DNA from: Rehmannia glutinosa
Taxonomy: Eukaryota; Streptophyta; Magnoliopsida; Lamiales; Orobanchaceae
Assembly (NCBI GenBank): GCA_016081115.2
Contig: CM071932.1
Span: forward strand, 57,548,659 to 57,612,658
Direction of reading: 5' to 3'
Length of the DNA: 64,000 nt
The notes beneath the pieces are model-generated. The model did no database searches and was not told the DNA's origin. It saw nothing but the letters and a program-made list of their open reading frames with translations. A program made the position numbers and the translations under genes. Positions 1-11,200 of the stretch are shown in pieces. Every line of letters starts with the position of its first letter. Position 1 is the stretch's first letter.

Positions 1-854
1 CCCTTGTCTTGGAGGGAGCTGAGTGTCTTCTGGAGGATTCGCCCTTGCCTCTTTTGTAGTTCTTATTGAAGAACTTGTTAAACCTTTTAACCATCAGGGC
101 TATTTCCTCTTGGTCAATGACTTCTTTGATCTCAGCTCTCTTGCCATCCTTAACAATTAGAGCAGATGTTTTGGGTACAAATTGTCTCTTCCTGGTCTTT
201 TTCTTCTCGGCTCAAATTCGTAGGCTTTGAGATCCGAGAATAGCTCATGGTTGGATGTCTTGGATAGGTCCATGGAATGTCTTAGTGCCATGACCTTCCT
301 TTCCCATTCAGCTGGGAGACTTCTTAGAATCTCCATACACATTTCATTCTGTGTATATTCTTTTCCAAGTGCAGATAGCTCGTTGGTAATTTACGTGAAC
401 CGAGCATCCGGTTGATCCAAGGTCTCTCTGCGATCATTTTGAAATTCTCAAATTTTCAGACAAAGAATCGATAATTTATTTTCCTTGATTTGCTCTGAGC
501 CTTCACAAATCAATGTTAGCTTGTCCCAGATTTCTTTAGCCGTTTTGCATGATTTGACTTTATTGAACATGGCTTTGTCCAAGGTTTTGTAAAGAATGTC
601 CTTGGCCACATTGTCCAGGTTATATCATTTGTTGTCATCATTTGTCCATTCAGCTCTTGGTTTTTCAACCATAGCTGGTCTGGGAGCAACATCCTCTTCA
701 CCTTCAGCTGCACCTCTCCTTACAGCTGTGTTCTCTTTAAAATTTGCGGTGGCCCATCCTCTATCACTATCCATCTCATCTCATCATGTAATGCTGATAA
801 ATCATGAAATTCTTCAATTGTGAACATAGGGATGCGTGTCAAATTTGCTTCCAT
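1..854 (-). pseudogene. gag: gag of element A (N-terminal part, frameshifted)
   Basis: The start codon at 854 begins a product opening MEANLTRIPMFTIEEF, the same start as gag of D (30870) and close to that of F (62554). Gag is the structural protein that would form the cytoplasmic particle packaging element RNA. Downstream pieces match the shared gag segments: KSCK..KEIW, then the SLPAEWERKVMALRHSMDLSKTSNHEL stretch at about 230-320 (described here in parts), then a basic segment up to the window edge, just before the zinc knuckle. At least two frame changes separate these pieces, so no intact protein can be made. The copy continues to the left of the window. Confidence 0.8.
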
Positions 855-967
855 GATAATAACTTTTGATGGTAAAAGGAGTTTTGAAAACTTAAGTGCT
901 AAAACAGACTTTGAAAAATTTGGAGATCTAGTTCAGTAACCAGTGCGGAAGGCTCAATGAACCAACC

Positions 968-979
968 GCTCTGATACCA
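968..979 (-). other. Primer-binding site of element A (initiator tRNA-Met)
   Basis: The minus strand reads TGGTATCAGAGC, complementary to the 3' end of plant initiator tRNA-Met. It sits two bases inside the LTR edge, the normal place for first-strand priming. Confidence 0.9.
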
Positions 980-981
980 CT

Positions 982-2498
982 TGTTGGTCCCAGGGGTGTG
1001 AGTATAAGGTTTAGAAGGGGGGGTTGAATAAACCTTACCAACTTTTCTAATTAGTCTTTTTAAATATTCAGAGTTAATACTTCACGGTTGTGTCCTTGGT
1101 GGACAAGCTAAGTTAGTTAATCGGTGGAGTTAGTCACTCAACGGACTCGATCGAGTTGTTGATAGAATAACTCAGCTGTTAAGACTAAAGACTTAGCTCA
1201 ACTGTGGTTTGTTTTCATGGAAGACTTAACACCCTTAAATTTGGTTTAGTTGATTTAATACTTGGTTTTAGCACTTAGAGATTATCAAGTGGATAGCAAA
1301 TTTATCGAGAGTTAAACAAATAAGATGCGAGGAATTAAAGTCTTTGAAATGTAAATGACACGATAAGTTTTTATAGAGTTTCAAGAAGATGGGGTAATTC
1401 TTCTCTCCTCTCTTCTCCAACTCCTGGAGGAATCCACTAAGTATTGATCAAGATACGAGTGGTAACAGTCCGGATACAAGTCTTGATCACACGGTGACCG
1501 ATCCTTTGGGACTCGATGCCGGAGATGCCTTGGTCACGGTGGCTTCTCGTGACGACTCGGCTTCTTCACGGGGGCAAATCGCCTTTGCTACTACAGACCA
1601 CTTGCTCAACCTTCTTGGATTTGATCAAGAAGCCCTCCAAAAACTTGAGACTGGTTCGACCTTGAACCTTTCTATAATCCTCCGTGGAATGTAGAACCCT
1701 TGATTCTTCAAAAACTTCCTATTCAACTGATTGAAGTTATCTTTCCTTCACAGGTGAGTGTTGGATTGATTTCCTTCGTAATGTAGACTTGAGGATTGAT
1801 CTCGAATGATTTGAGAATATCTTAGGTTATAGTTCAAATGTTTGCTTGAATGTTCGTAGTTCAGGTAACCTTCTCTCAGAGTTATTCCTCAGTCTTTTAT
1901 AGTGATCTTTCAAAAATCTGTCCGTTGAAGAGATAGGCTTATTTTTTGAAAGTCACTTGTGGTCGTTGGCTTGTCTTGTTGTAGTCCTTGAAATTGCCAC
2001 TTCCTCTTATGAATCGTTCTTGACTTTTGAGTTCGACATGGTGCGTGCTTTCCATTGGTTTATTCCTTTTGCACGCTCGGGATTTGAGCACTTCAAGAAA
2101 GCTAGTATGGAGATATTACTTGTTTAAGTAATTCGCTTGATTTCTGTGCAACGGATCTCTTTCAGTTGTCTTGACTTAACTGCATTTTCTTAACATCCCC
2201 ATGTGACTTTGAGTCAGCTTCCAATCATTTGATGACTCTTTGTCACTTCAACCTTGAGACTTGGTGTCTTGAGTTAATTTGATCGATACTTCACTCATTT
2301 GCATCTCGATTTGCACCTTGATCGAGTTCCCGTCTTATCTTCTTTGACATACTCGGTTGCCTCGCAATGAGTGAGTCCTTCTAGTCTCCACTTGTCTTCT
2401 TGCATGTTTAGGCATAACTGACTTAACTCAGCTTGATCAGCCCTATCTATTACAATGCAGTTTACAACAAAAATGGGGTGCCAACTTCCTATTCTACA
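982..2498 (-). repeat. 5' LTR of element A, truncated
   Basis: It starts TGTTGGTCCC on the plus strand, next to the PBS, and aligns with the D and F LTRs through the shared segments at 'tccaactcctggagg' and 'cactaagtaatgatc' and the reversed TATA box at 1893-1901. It stops matching after 'cctattcta' near 2498, about 45 bp before the expected LTR end. The missing end coincides with the junction to element B. Confidence 0.8.
1893..1901 (-). promoter_or_regulatory. TATA box of element A LTR
   Basis: Minus strand TATAAAAGA, at the position equivalent to the TATAAAAGG of the C, D and F LTRs. It would direct transcription of the element leftwards. Confidence 0.6.
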
Positions 2499-2499
2499 A

Positions 2500-4576
2500 A
2501 ATGATTTCCCAACATATATAAAACCTTGGACAAAGCTATGTTCAACAAAGTTAAATCTTGCAAATCAGCCAAAGAAATTTTGGGAGAACTTACTTTTATT
2601 TGTGAAGGATCTGAACAAATCAAAGAAAATAAATTAATTGTTGTAGTCAAAAAATTTGAAAACTTTAAAATTATTGCAGGTGAAAGTATGGATCAGCTGG
2701 GTGCCACATATACAGAAATCATCAATGAGCTTTCAGCTCTGGAAAAGAATACACTCAGAAGGAGATGTGTATGAAGATGCTAAGGTCTCTCCCAGCTGAG
2801 TGGGAAATGAAGGTCATGGCCCTGAGACATTCCATGGACCTCTCCAAAATATCAAATCATGAGCTATTCTCAGACCTCAAGACATATGAGTTGAGCTGAG
2901 AAGAAAGGAGCAAGAAGAAACAGTTGGGCCCAAGACAACTGCACTTACGGCCAATGAAGGGAAGAAAGTTGAGCCAAAGGAGACAATAGACCAGGAGGAA
3001 ATCACCCTATTGGTAAAAAGGTTCAACAAGTTCTTCAATAAGAACTACAAAAGGAACAAGGGTGGATCCTCAAAAAGACACTAAGCACCCTCCAAAAAAA
3101 GGGAGGACAGGCTACCCAAGAGAGCTGAACATCAAATAATTGAATATGAGAGAGCTAATAATTAGAGGGCTGAGAGAGCTGACTTGTAGAGAGCTGAGAA
3201 CCTGTGTTGGAACTACAGACAACCAAGACACTTTGTTGTTGACTGTTCTTATCAACAAGTCAACAAATATAGAAATTAAGAGGATAGAAGAGTTTTCAGA
3301 GAAAGAAGACAAGAAAAGAAGAAAGCCATGTTGGCTGCTGAGACTGCTGAAACAGCCAATTGCAAGAAACCATCAGACTCAGATAGTAGTGAAGCAGACT
3401 ACTCCAGTGACATAGAGGAAGAGGCTATGATCTGCCTGATTGCCAAAGAACAAGATCCAAAAGATCAAAAAGATGAGGTACACTCTAACGCATCGCATTC
3501 AGATTCTAGTGATAGTGATTATGACACAAACACTTCATCACCCACAGATCTTTACGATTCAATTGGCAAAATGATGAAATATTTTGAGCACATCAAAACC
3601 TCACACACACTATTAAATGAGAAAAACACCCAGCTAAACTGCCAAAACTCACAGCTAACTAAAGAGCTGAGTACCCTAAGTCACATAGCTGATGAGAATA
3701 CGAAGTTAAAGGCTAAAATTGCCAAGATCCAAACAGAGTTAGCAGCTACAGAAAAGAGAGAAAAGGATCTTAAAAATGTGATTGCTTCATTTAGAAAGGC
3801 ATCCAAATCATTGGATGAACTTATAATGACTCAAAAAGAGTGTGGAGATAACACAGCCATATGATTCAATTCCTTTGTGCATGCTCAAGTTCCTAGAGTG
3901 ATTTTGGAAAAAGTATCCTCAAGTAATGAAGGAGTCTAAAATCCAAAACACCAAATGTTGCACCAACACCCACACAAAAATACAATCACAACCATATTGG
4001 CCTTGGATACAAGGGTAAAGACAAGAAGCCAGTCGAGTATATTGAAAGGACAGCTGAAATAAAATTCAGAAAAGTCCATCAGCAGACTTCAAACAGAAAA
4101 TACTCTGTGAAAGCTAAGCAGAGCTACCAACACCCCAGAGATTTCAGCAAAGAGAATCTTATGATGGGAATGGTAGAAACTATCTAAACCAAGCTGATTG
4201 GAACAACGAAGTGAGATATCAGCCAAGACCTATGGGATATAAGCCAAAATGGCAAAGACCTCAACCTCAATAGAGGTCATTCCCAAGGCAAAAGAGTTAT
4301 CATCAGCACACATATGCATATGCACAAAACCCATCAAGCACAAAAATTCCACTATTACCCCAAGAAAGCAAATGCTCAAATAAACACACAGGCATACAGA
4401 CAAAAGAGACAGTTGTATGATCCTAAAACCCCCAAGAAATTTGCTAATGTGCACTATGATTATGGAACTGATAGATGGCAACCTATTAGAGTCAGATCAT
4501 CTGGCTATAGGTTGGTTGGAAAATCTTATATCACCAACCTCTCAGGACCTAGGCAAATATGGGTACCTAAACACTA
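2500..4576 (+). pseudogene. gag: gag of element B (N-truncated, decayed)
   Basis: The sequence enters gag at the LDKAMFNKVKSCK segment (about 2527) and continues through the EQIKENKLIVVVKKFENFK segment. A zinc knuckle at 3204-3245 reads C-W-N-Y-RQPR-H-FVVD-C, so the second cysteine of CX2CX4HX4C is now tyrosine. After it comes an acidic Ser/Asp-rich stretch and a long coiled coil (open 3328-3864, 178 residues; LNEKNTQLNCQNSQL onwards). A zinc knuckle followed by a coiled coil is typical of Sirevirus Gag. A TGA at about 3862 and later frame changes end the open frame; degraded basic, Gln/Tyr-rich sequence continues to about 4576. Confidence 0.8.
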
Positions 4577-4599
4577 ATTTCCTTGATTGCAGGTTCAGG

Positions 4600-4964
4600 G
4601 AATAGCTGAGTGCCAAGGAACCTAGTACATGGATAGTGGTTATTCCAGATATATGACATGAAACAAGAGAAATCTGTCAAAGTTCAAGGAAATCAAAGGT
4701 ACAAAAGTTATATTTGGAGGAAATGAAGCTCCAGGGGAAATCAAAGGCACAAGATCCATAAAGAAAAATGGATTGGAGATCACAGATGTTGCATATGTTG
4801 AAGGTCTCAACTTCAATCTGCTGAGCATCAGTCAACTCTGTGACAAAGGCTGCAATGTGGGATTCAACATGGGAGTTTGTCAAACAAAGATGCAGATGAA
4901 AATGAAATTGTGCTACAAGGAACAAGGTAGAAGAAACATGTATGTAGTGGATTGGTCAACTGCT
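4600..4964 (+). pseudogene. pol: Aspartic protease region of pol, element B
   Basis: The retroviral-type protease motif reads (stop)-Y-M-D-S-G at about 4629-4643; the codon before it has changed from Trp (TGG, seen in D) to a stop (TAG). The downstream protease core VAYVEGLNFNLLSISQLCD is open in the frame starting at 4773. This enzyme would cut the gag-pol polyprotein. The DSG triad survives, but the upstream stop and a frame change make the region non-functional. Confidence 0.75.
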
Positions 4965-5957
4965 ACACCAAGCACTTGTCTGCTAGCAAAGAGTACAACC
5001 GAATCAAGTTGGCTGTGGCACAAGAAGCTGAGTCACCTGAACTTCAAGACAATCAACAAGCTTGCAAGGAGTCATCTTGTGGAAGGATTGTCTGACTGTG
5101 TGTGCAAGAAAAAAACCATTTGTGATGCATGCCAGATGTGAAAGCAAATCAAATCATCCTTCAAGGATAAGTCAAGTCCTTATTCAACAAGGATATTGCA
5201 TCTGTTGCACATGGACTTATTTGGTCCTGTTGAACCAACCAACATCAGTGGAAAGAAATGCACCATAGTGGTGGTGGATGATTATTCAAGATATACATGG
5301 ACAATTTTCATGTGTAAAAGAAGGAAACATTGCAGAAATTGCCTCAGCTAACGAGAAGAGTTCAAAATGAGAAGAGTCAAACCATTATTAAGATAAGGTC
5401 TAACAGGGGAGCTGAGTTTTCAATGGGATTATAACTCAGTATTGTGTTGAAAATGTTATTGCTCATGAGTTGTCAGCTGCAAGAACTCCACAGCTGAATG
5501 GAGTAGCTAAAAGAAGAAACAGAACGCTCAAAAAAGCTGTAAGGACAATGTTAACTGAAGTTGGATTGCCTAAAAGATTTTGGGCTGAAGCCATCAACAC
5601 TGCTTGTTACACTCAGAATAGATGCATGATCAACAGGACTAAAATTCCCTATGAAATTTTGACAGAGAGGAAGCCAAATGTTGGATACTTCAAGATCTTT
5701 GGATGTAAGTGTTTCATCCACAACAATGGCAAGGACAACTTAAAAGCTTTTGATGCTAAAGCTGATGAAGGTATCTTTTTTAGATACTCAGCTGAGAGTA
5801 AAGCTTGTAGAGTGCTGAACAAAAGGACTATGGTCACAGAAGAGTCTATCCATGTGGTTTTTGATGAACCTAATGTAAGTGGAGAAGACATAGATGAGTT
5901 AACTGAGAAAAAAATCAGCCAACTATGCAGAAGAGTCCCTAAGTTGATGCATATGTA
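4965..5957 (+). pseudogene. pol: Integrase region of pol, element B
   Basis: The N-terminal zinc site is visible (H-KKLS-H ... C-DA-C at about 5020-5135). The first catalytic Asp lies in HMDLFGP (about 5205-5225). The second catalytic Asp is replaced by Asn (IRSNRGAEF, about 5395-5420) and the catalytic Glu by Lys (NGVAKRRNRTL, about 5500-5530). Both are G-to-A type changes and would abolish strand transfer. A frameshift near 5320-5460 separates the two halves. The C-terminal GKKR-like part, including FKIFGCKCFIHN and the VVFDEPN end, is open from 5470 to 5957. Confidence 0.85.
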
Positions 5958-6098
5958 AGAGCACTTAATCTCGATGAAGATGAGAAAGTTGAATCTCGAG
6001 ATAGCTGGAAGGTCTCAATTTGAATGACGATGAAGAAGTTGTTCAAGACAACTTAGTTGCGAGAGCATTTGTGAATCCAGCAGACTTACTCCAACCGG

Positions 6099-7265
6099 AT
6101 GTCGGATGGTGAGAGACCATCACCTGAGCTAATTATTGGAGATGTTAGAGATGGAATAAGAACCAGATCCAGGGCTCAACACGAAGCCATGTTTACTTGT
6201 TTCATTTCCCAGATAGAACCCAAAGATGTGTTTCAAGCATTGGATGACACACATTGGATTCAGGCTATGCAGGGAGAGCTGAATCAGTTTGAAAGGAACA
6301 AAGTATGGGAATTGGTTCAAAGGCCTACCCACCAAAATGTTATTGGTACTAAGTGGGTTTTCAGAAATAAGATGAATGAGGAAGGATCTGTAGTAAGAAA
6401 CAAAGCAAGATTGGTAGCAAAAGGGTATTGCCAAGAGAAAGGAATAGATTTTGATGAAACATTTGCTCATGTTGCTAGATTGGAAGTAATAAGGATGTTT
6501 CTTGCTTATGTTGCACACAAGAACTTTATTGTGTATCAAATGGATGTGAAGAGTGCATTTTTGAATGGACTTTTGGAAGAAGAAGTCTATGTTGAGAAAC
6601 CTCCAGGTTTTGAGCAGAAAACTATTGGAGATAAAGTCTACAAGCTCAAGAAAGCATTACATGGATTAAAACAAGCACCAAGAGCCTTGTATGACACATT
6701 GTCTCAGTTTCTAATTGACAATGGTTTCACCAAAGACAAAGTTGATAGAACACTCTTCAAAATTCAAGATGGGGAGATTATATTGCTTGTTCAAATCTAT
6801 GTGGATGACATCATATTTAGATCCACAAATAAAGAGCTATGTGACAAATTTTCAAACCTCATGCATGGAAAGTTTCAAATGTGCATGATGGGAGAGCTGA
6901 CTTTCTTCCTGGGTCTTCAATTCAAGCAATTGAAGGATGGAACCTTCATAAGTCAAACAAAGTATACAAGAGATTTAATGAAGAAATTTGGTATGGAAGC
7001 AAAGTCATCAGTGAAGATTCCCATGAACACATCAGTCAAGATGGATATAGATGCAGATGGCCTCATTGGATCATTGCTCTATTTAACAGCAAGTAGGCCA
7101 GACATCACCTTTGTTGTAGGTGTATGTTCTAGATTTCAATCTGCACCAAAAGAAAGTCACATGACTGCAGCCAAGAGAATCCTAAGGTATTTGAAGGGAT
7201 GCCAAGAAGTTGGCTTATGGTATCCAAAGGATGGAGGATCCAAGTTGATAGGATACTTAGACTGA
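6099..7265 (+). pseudogene. pol: Reverse transcriptase domain of pol, element B (388 codons open)
   Basis: This is the best preserved coding segment of the family. It contains WIQAMQGEL, the VIGTKWVFRNK motif, KARLVAKGY, DVKSAFLNG, LKKALHGLKQAPRA, the catalytic YVDD in QIYVDDIIF (about 6800-6815), GELTFFLGLQ and the connection segment IGSLLYLTASRPDI. The order integrase then RT marks copia rather than Ty3. The frame stops at 7263-7265 (TGA) at the beginning of RNase H. The sequence resembles the Sirevirus branch. No start codon is expected, since this is an internal part of a polyprotein. Confidence 0.9.
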
Positions 7266-7667
7266 GACTATGTTGGATGTAGAGTGGACAGGAAGAGTAC
7301 ACCAGGCAAATGCTTGGAAATAGATTTGTTTCTTGGTTCAACAAGAAATAAAATTCAATAGCTACATCCACAACTGAAGCAGAGTACATAGTTGCAGGCA
7401 GCTGTTGTGCCCAAGTTCTATGGATGAGGCAATAGCTGAGAGACTATGATATAGACGAAAAAGAGATTCCAATTATGTGTGATAACACAAGTGCTATTGC
7501 AATCACTTAGAATCCAGTGTTGCATTAAAAAACAAAGCACATTAATGTCAGATATCATTTTATAAGAGATCATTTTATAAGCAGTTAGCTGACATATTCA
7601 CTAAGTCATTATGTGAATCAAGATTTGAAGAGCTTAAGAATGAGCTAGGTTTTATTGAGCTGAGTTA
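7266..7667 (+). pseudogene. pol: RNase H and pol C-terminus, element B
   Basis: Degraded RNase H follows the RT stop directly: VGCRVDRKST, then STTEAEYIVAGSCCAQ, IPIMCDNTSAIAIT and KTKHINVRYHF, ending with the copia-typical QLADIFTKSL segment and a stop at 7665-7667. Several stops and an internal loss near 7560-7585 break it. The pol stop lies 557 bp before the third ORF start, almost the same spacing as in D (about 550) and F (about 552). Confidence 0.8.
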
Positions 7668-8224
7668 GCAGACTCAGACGACCCAATCAGCAGAGTCAAA
7701 GAAGAGAGAAATGAAAATAAGCAAAGTTTCACTTTCCAGCCAAGTGAAATAGCCAAGACGGGGAATCAGCTGTATCGAGTTAGCTGACAGCTGAGTGATC
7801 ATCATGTGAAGAGAGAAGCAGAGTTAAATCACTTTTGGAAGATAGCTGAGTTATTTATGAGCTAAGTGACAAAACGCAGCGTTTTCTGCGAGCGGGAATG
7901 TTTTCGGGCATTACGTCAGCGTAATTATTGTGTCAGAATAAAGCATGTACACATTTAGCCTGTGATTAAATATAAATGTTGCTGCATTTAATGCGGGAAA
8001 ACTAATGCGGTTTCAAATGTTTACTCTTGACCTTTGATCTTGATCAACTTTTTCAAATTCCAAAAAGCATCCTCTCACGTCTGTATATACCAAATTCAAT
8101 TTTCTCTCTCCTCACAAAACATTCTTCGTTCTCAAGTAAACTAGAGCTTTTCTCTGCAAGCAAGTGAAACCCTAGTTCTTAAAGCATCTGTTCTACAAGT
8201 TTTTCACCAATTATTTTATGAGAA
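7668..8224 (+). promoter_or_regulatory. Putative internal promoter and 5' leader of the third ORF, element B
   Basis: The first part (7668-7870) is dense in AGCTGA/CAGCTG motifs. Then comes a quasi-palindrome ATTACGTCAGCGTAAT at about 7909-7924 containing TGACG/ACGT cores, a block conserved in F (reverse of 50271-50400) and more loosely in D, a TATA box TATATAC at 8084-8090, pyrimidine-rich TCTCTCCTCAC at about 8104-8114 as a possible start region, and the leader phrase AAACCCTAG at about 8167-8175. The ATG is 141 bp after the TATA box. The same TATA-to-ATG distance holds in F (about 142) and D (about 140). Promoter activity is inferred, not shown. Confidence 0.6.
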
Positions 8225-11200
8225 ATGGCTTCTAACTACGATTTCATCAAAATGGCTGAGAAAATCCACTATGGATCAACAATGGATTTCGAAGGATTGG
8301 TAAAACAGGGATTTGATAAGGCCATGGCTCAGAAAATTGCTGCCAAGCTAGAGAAATCCGGTCTGAAAGAATTTCTTACCATGGAATTCTCGCACACTTA
8401 TCTAGAAGAAGTTGCCATGTTCTACGTGAACGTTGAGGTTCACGATGGAGAGACTAGGTCTTCGGTCCATAGCAAGGACATCAACATTACTGCTGCAAAC
8501 TGAGCTGAACACTGCCACCTACCCTTGGAAGAAATGAAGGAAATAGCTGAGAAGGACGTGAACCTGGCTGCGGCATGGAAGGAGATTGCCAAGCCAGAGT
8601 CTGCTGCTAAGGCTGTTTACACAACCAAGAAGTCGTTGATCAAAGACGACTATCATAAGTGGATGGATATTGTGTCCAATTGCATGGACATGAAATTTGG
8701 CAGCTTCAATCAGCTGTCTCGAACGAAGCTGATTGTTATGGCTGCTATCCTGGAAGAGAAGAAGGTGAACTGGGCTGAGTTCATCTTCAGCCAAATCTGC
8801 CAGAATGTCATGAACAATACTATAAAAGATGATGGTCTGTTCTTGAGCTCACTGAGGTATGGCCTGGTTATTTGCCATCTGATGGAGATGAAAGGGATTT
8901 CGCTCAGGCATGGGAAAACTTTCCATGTTAACAAGAGGATGTTCAAAGCTAACCTCTCCGGAGCTTAGGGGCAAGCTCATGCTAGAAGAGCTGACACCAG
9001 TAAAGGTGAGTCAGCTGATCATGTCCCTGAGGACACTACTGCAACCGCCCCAGCTCCATCTCAAAAGTCGTTTCAAAAGAAGAAGAGAGTTGTTGCAGCT
9101 AAGAAAGCACCTGCCCCTGCAGCCGTTTCAGAGAAAGCACCTGCCTATGCAGCCATCCCCGAACCGTCACCTGCCCTAGCAGTCGAGACTGAGAAAAAAC
9201 CTCTTTTACCTTTTCTAGTCGTGAAGAAGAAGCCCGTTGATGTGTCTAGGAAAGCAGCTGCGTTCAAGAAACAGAAGGCAGGCGAAAAGGCTTTTACCTT
9301 TGATGAGCCTGAAGATGTGGAGCCATAAGTTCCTCTGGTTCCAACCAAACGAAGAAGTTTGTTCAAGAAATCAAACCTTGAGAAGCCAGCTGAATTTGGC
9401 ACTCAACCGGCAAAGGAGACTGCTGAAGCTCAGGAAGAGTAGTCTAAATAAGTTGAAGGTGGTGAAGTAATCACAACTGAAGTAGAGAAGTCAGCTGACA
9501 ATGGTTAGCAAATTGAACAAGAGTTAGCTGTTCGAGAGACATTTGAAGAGCACGGAGCAGACACAACTGACCAATGAGAAGAATTAGTTGTTAAGTCCCC
9601 TCAAACCGATTCTCGAAACCTTGAGGTGAAACATGCTCCACTTCCACCTGTGCGGGAGAAAGAAGAAGATGATGATCTTATGATATTGTCTCTTGCATAT
9701 TTGAAAATTCAAGAACGGCTGCGGATATGGTGATCGTGGAAGCTCAGTGAATCTAGATTCCAATTTCAACACCCTGAATTCATTAAGGAGGAAGAATACC
9801 GCCTATCATTTTTGGGATTTGATGTTCGATCTGCACTAAATGATGACAGTTGTGCAGACATGTTGATCGCTATCAAGGAGGATGCGGAAATCAAGGAAAC
9901 TGTGAAGGCAAAGGCTCTTGCTGAATCGCAAAAGCCCAATTCTTGCCCTTTCACTGAAGCCCCTGAATCTGCATTAGAGCCAGCCACATCAGTGGTGATG
10001 ATGATGTGGAAGAATTGGACCCTGCTGATGAGGTCGAAAGAGCTGAGCTAAGGCAAGCGCTAAAGGAATCTAAGGAGATGCATGAGCAACAAATGAACAG
10101 GGGCCCTGGGAGTCTTCATCTGTCATGGTTACCCCTAGCCCTGACATAATGGAGATGGTGAAAAATATTCAAGCAACCACATTTCTTGTGCACTCTGAGG
10201 AAGATATTTCCAGGAAGAATGTCGATAAAGCTAAGGAAGGTAATGAAGTGGGCACCTTAGCCAAGCCACTCCAAGGTGTTGAGACACCTGCCCCAACAGA
10301 TGAACACTCAATTGGACAAACAGTCGGGTCTCAGGTTTCAAGTGACCCCATTGCTTGAGACTCAGCTGGTGCGCTAGCTGAGGGGGAAACTCAAACCACC
10401 ACAGCCAGGTCGGAGGAGGCTGTGGGAGAACAACCACAAAAGGAGTTAGGAGGCAATGGTGAGAATCTTATCGTTCAGCAGACTGAGGTGGACAAAGCTC
10501 AGACGGTTCAGACTGTCTCAGTTGAAACTTCAGCAGCCATGCAGGCCGATGAAGTTGCTGAAGTAGCCAAAGCAAAGGATGGTAGTGAGGCCATGAGAGT
10601 TGAGACTCTTGACCATGAAACTGCAATCCTAGGAGTTGAGACTCCGAAGGATGCCAGTGAAGACCCTAAAGTAGCTCCGTCTGCTGAAGGGATATCTGCT
10701 GAAGACCCTACTGTAGTTGAGACTGCAAAAGGGAATGCACAAGGCCCATTACCGGTTGAGACTGCTGAGGGTAACGAAGGCCTAAAGGAAGTTGAGACTT
10801 CCCTAGGTAAGAAAGTTGTTGAAGAAGTGCCTGCCCCTCAAGAAGCGATCACTGAATAAGAGGAGATCATTGCTCTCCACGAATTCATAGGAGAACATTG
10901 ATACTCAATTCTTGGAATCTAAAAATGAACTGAGTCCAGCCCCGTTGATAAATCAAAGAAGGACAAAGTTGTTGAGGCATAGACAAAGAGGAGGCAAGCC
11001 AGTGATAAAGCTACTCCTATGAAATTCACTTTGGTTGATGGCCCGCCCCCAATGGCACCATCACCCTCCAATGACACTGATAAGTCAGCCGAGGACAAGT
11101 CTACTCAATAGGAAGAAAAGACGATCTGAGGGAAGTGTTAAGATAGCCGAGGATCGATCACTCGATGAAGCTAACACAATTTGCTCAAGATGCCGATATT

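Larger units (their letters stand above)
1..2498 (-). mobile_element. Element A: Sirevirus-like copia retrotransposon, 5' part only
   Basis: Read on the minus strand, this shows the order LTR (2498 to 982), PBS (979 to 968), leader, gag start (ATG at 854) and gag running off the left window edge. It belongs to the same family as elements B, C, D and F by LTR and gag similarity. Its LTR stops short at about 2498, where gag sequence of element B begins in the opposite orientation. The rest of A lies to the left of the window. Confidence 0.85.

Noticed and set aside
968..979. Short tRNA-like matches at the element edges (also 30986, 45031, 57816, 62667)
   Set aside because: Only 12-13 bases match tRNA-Met; they are primer-binding sites, not tRNA genes.
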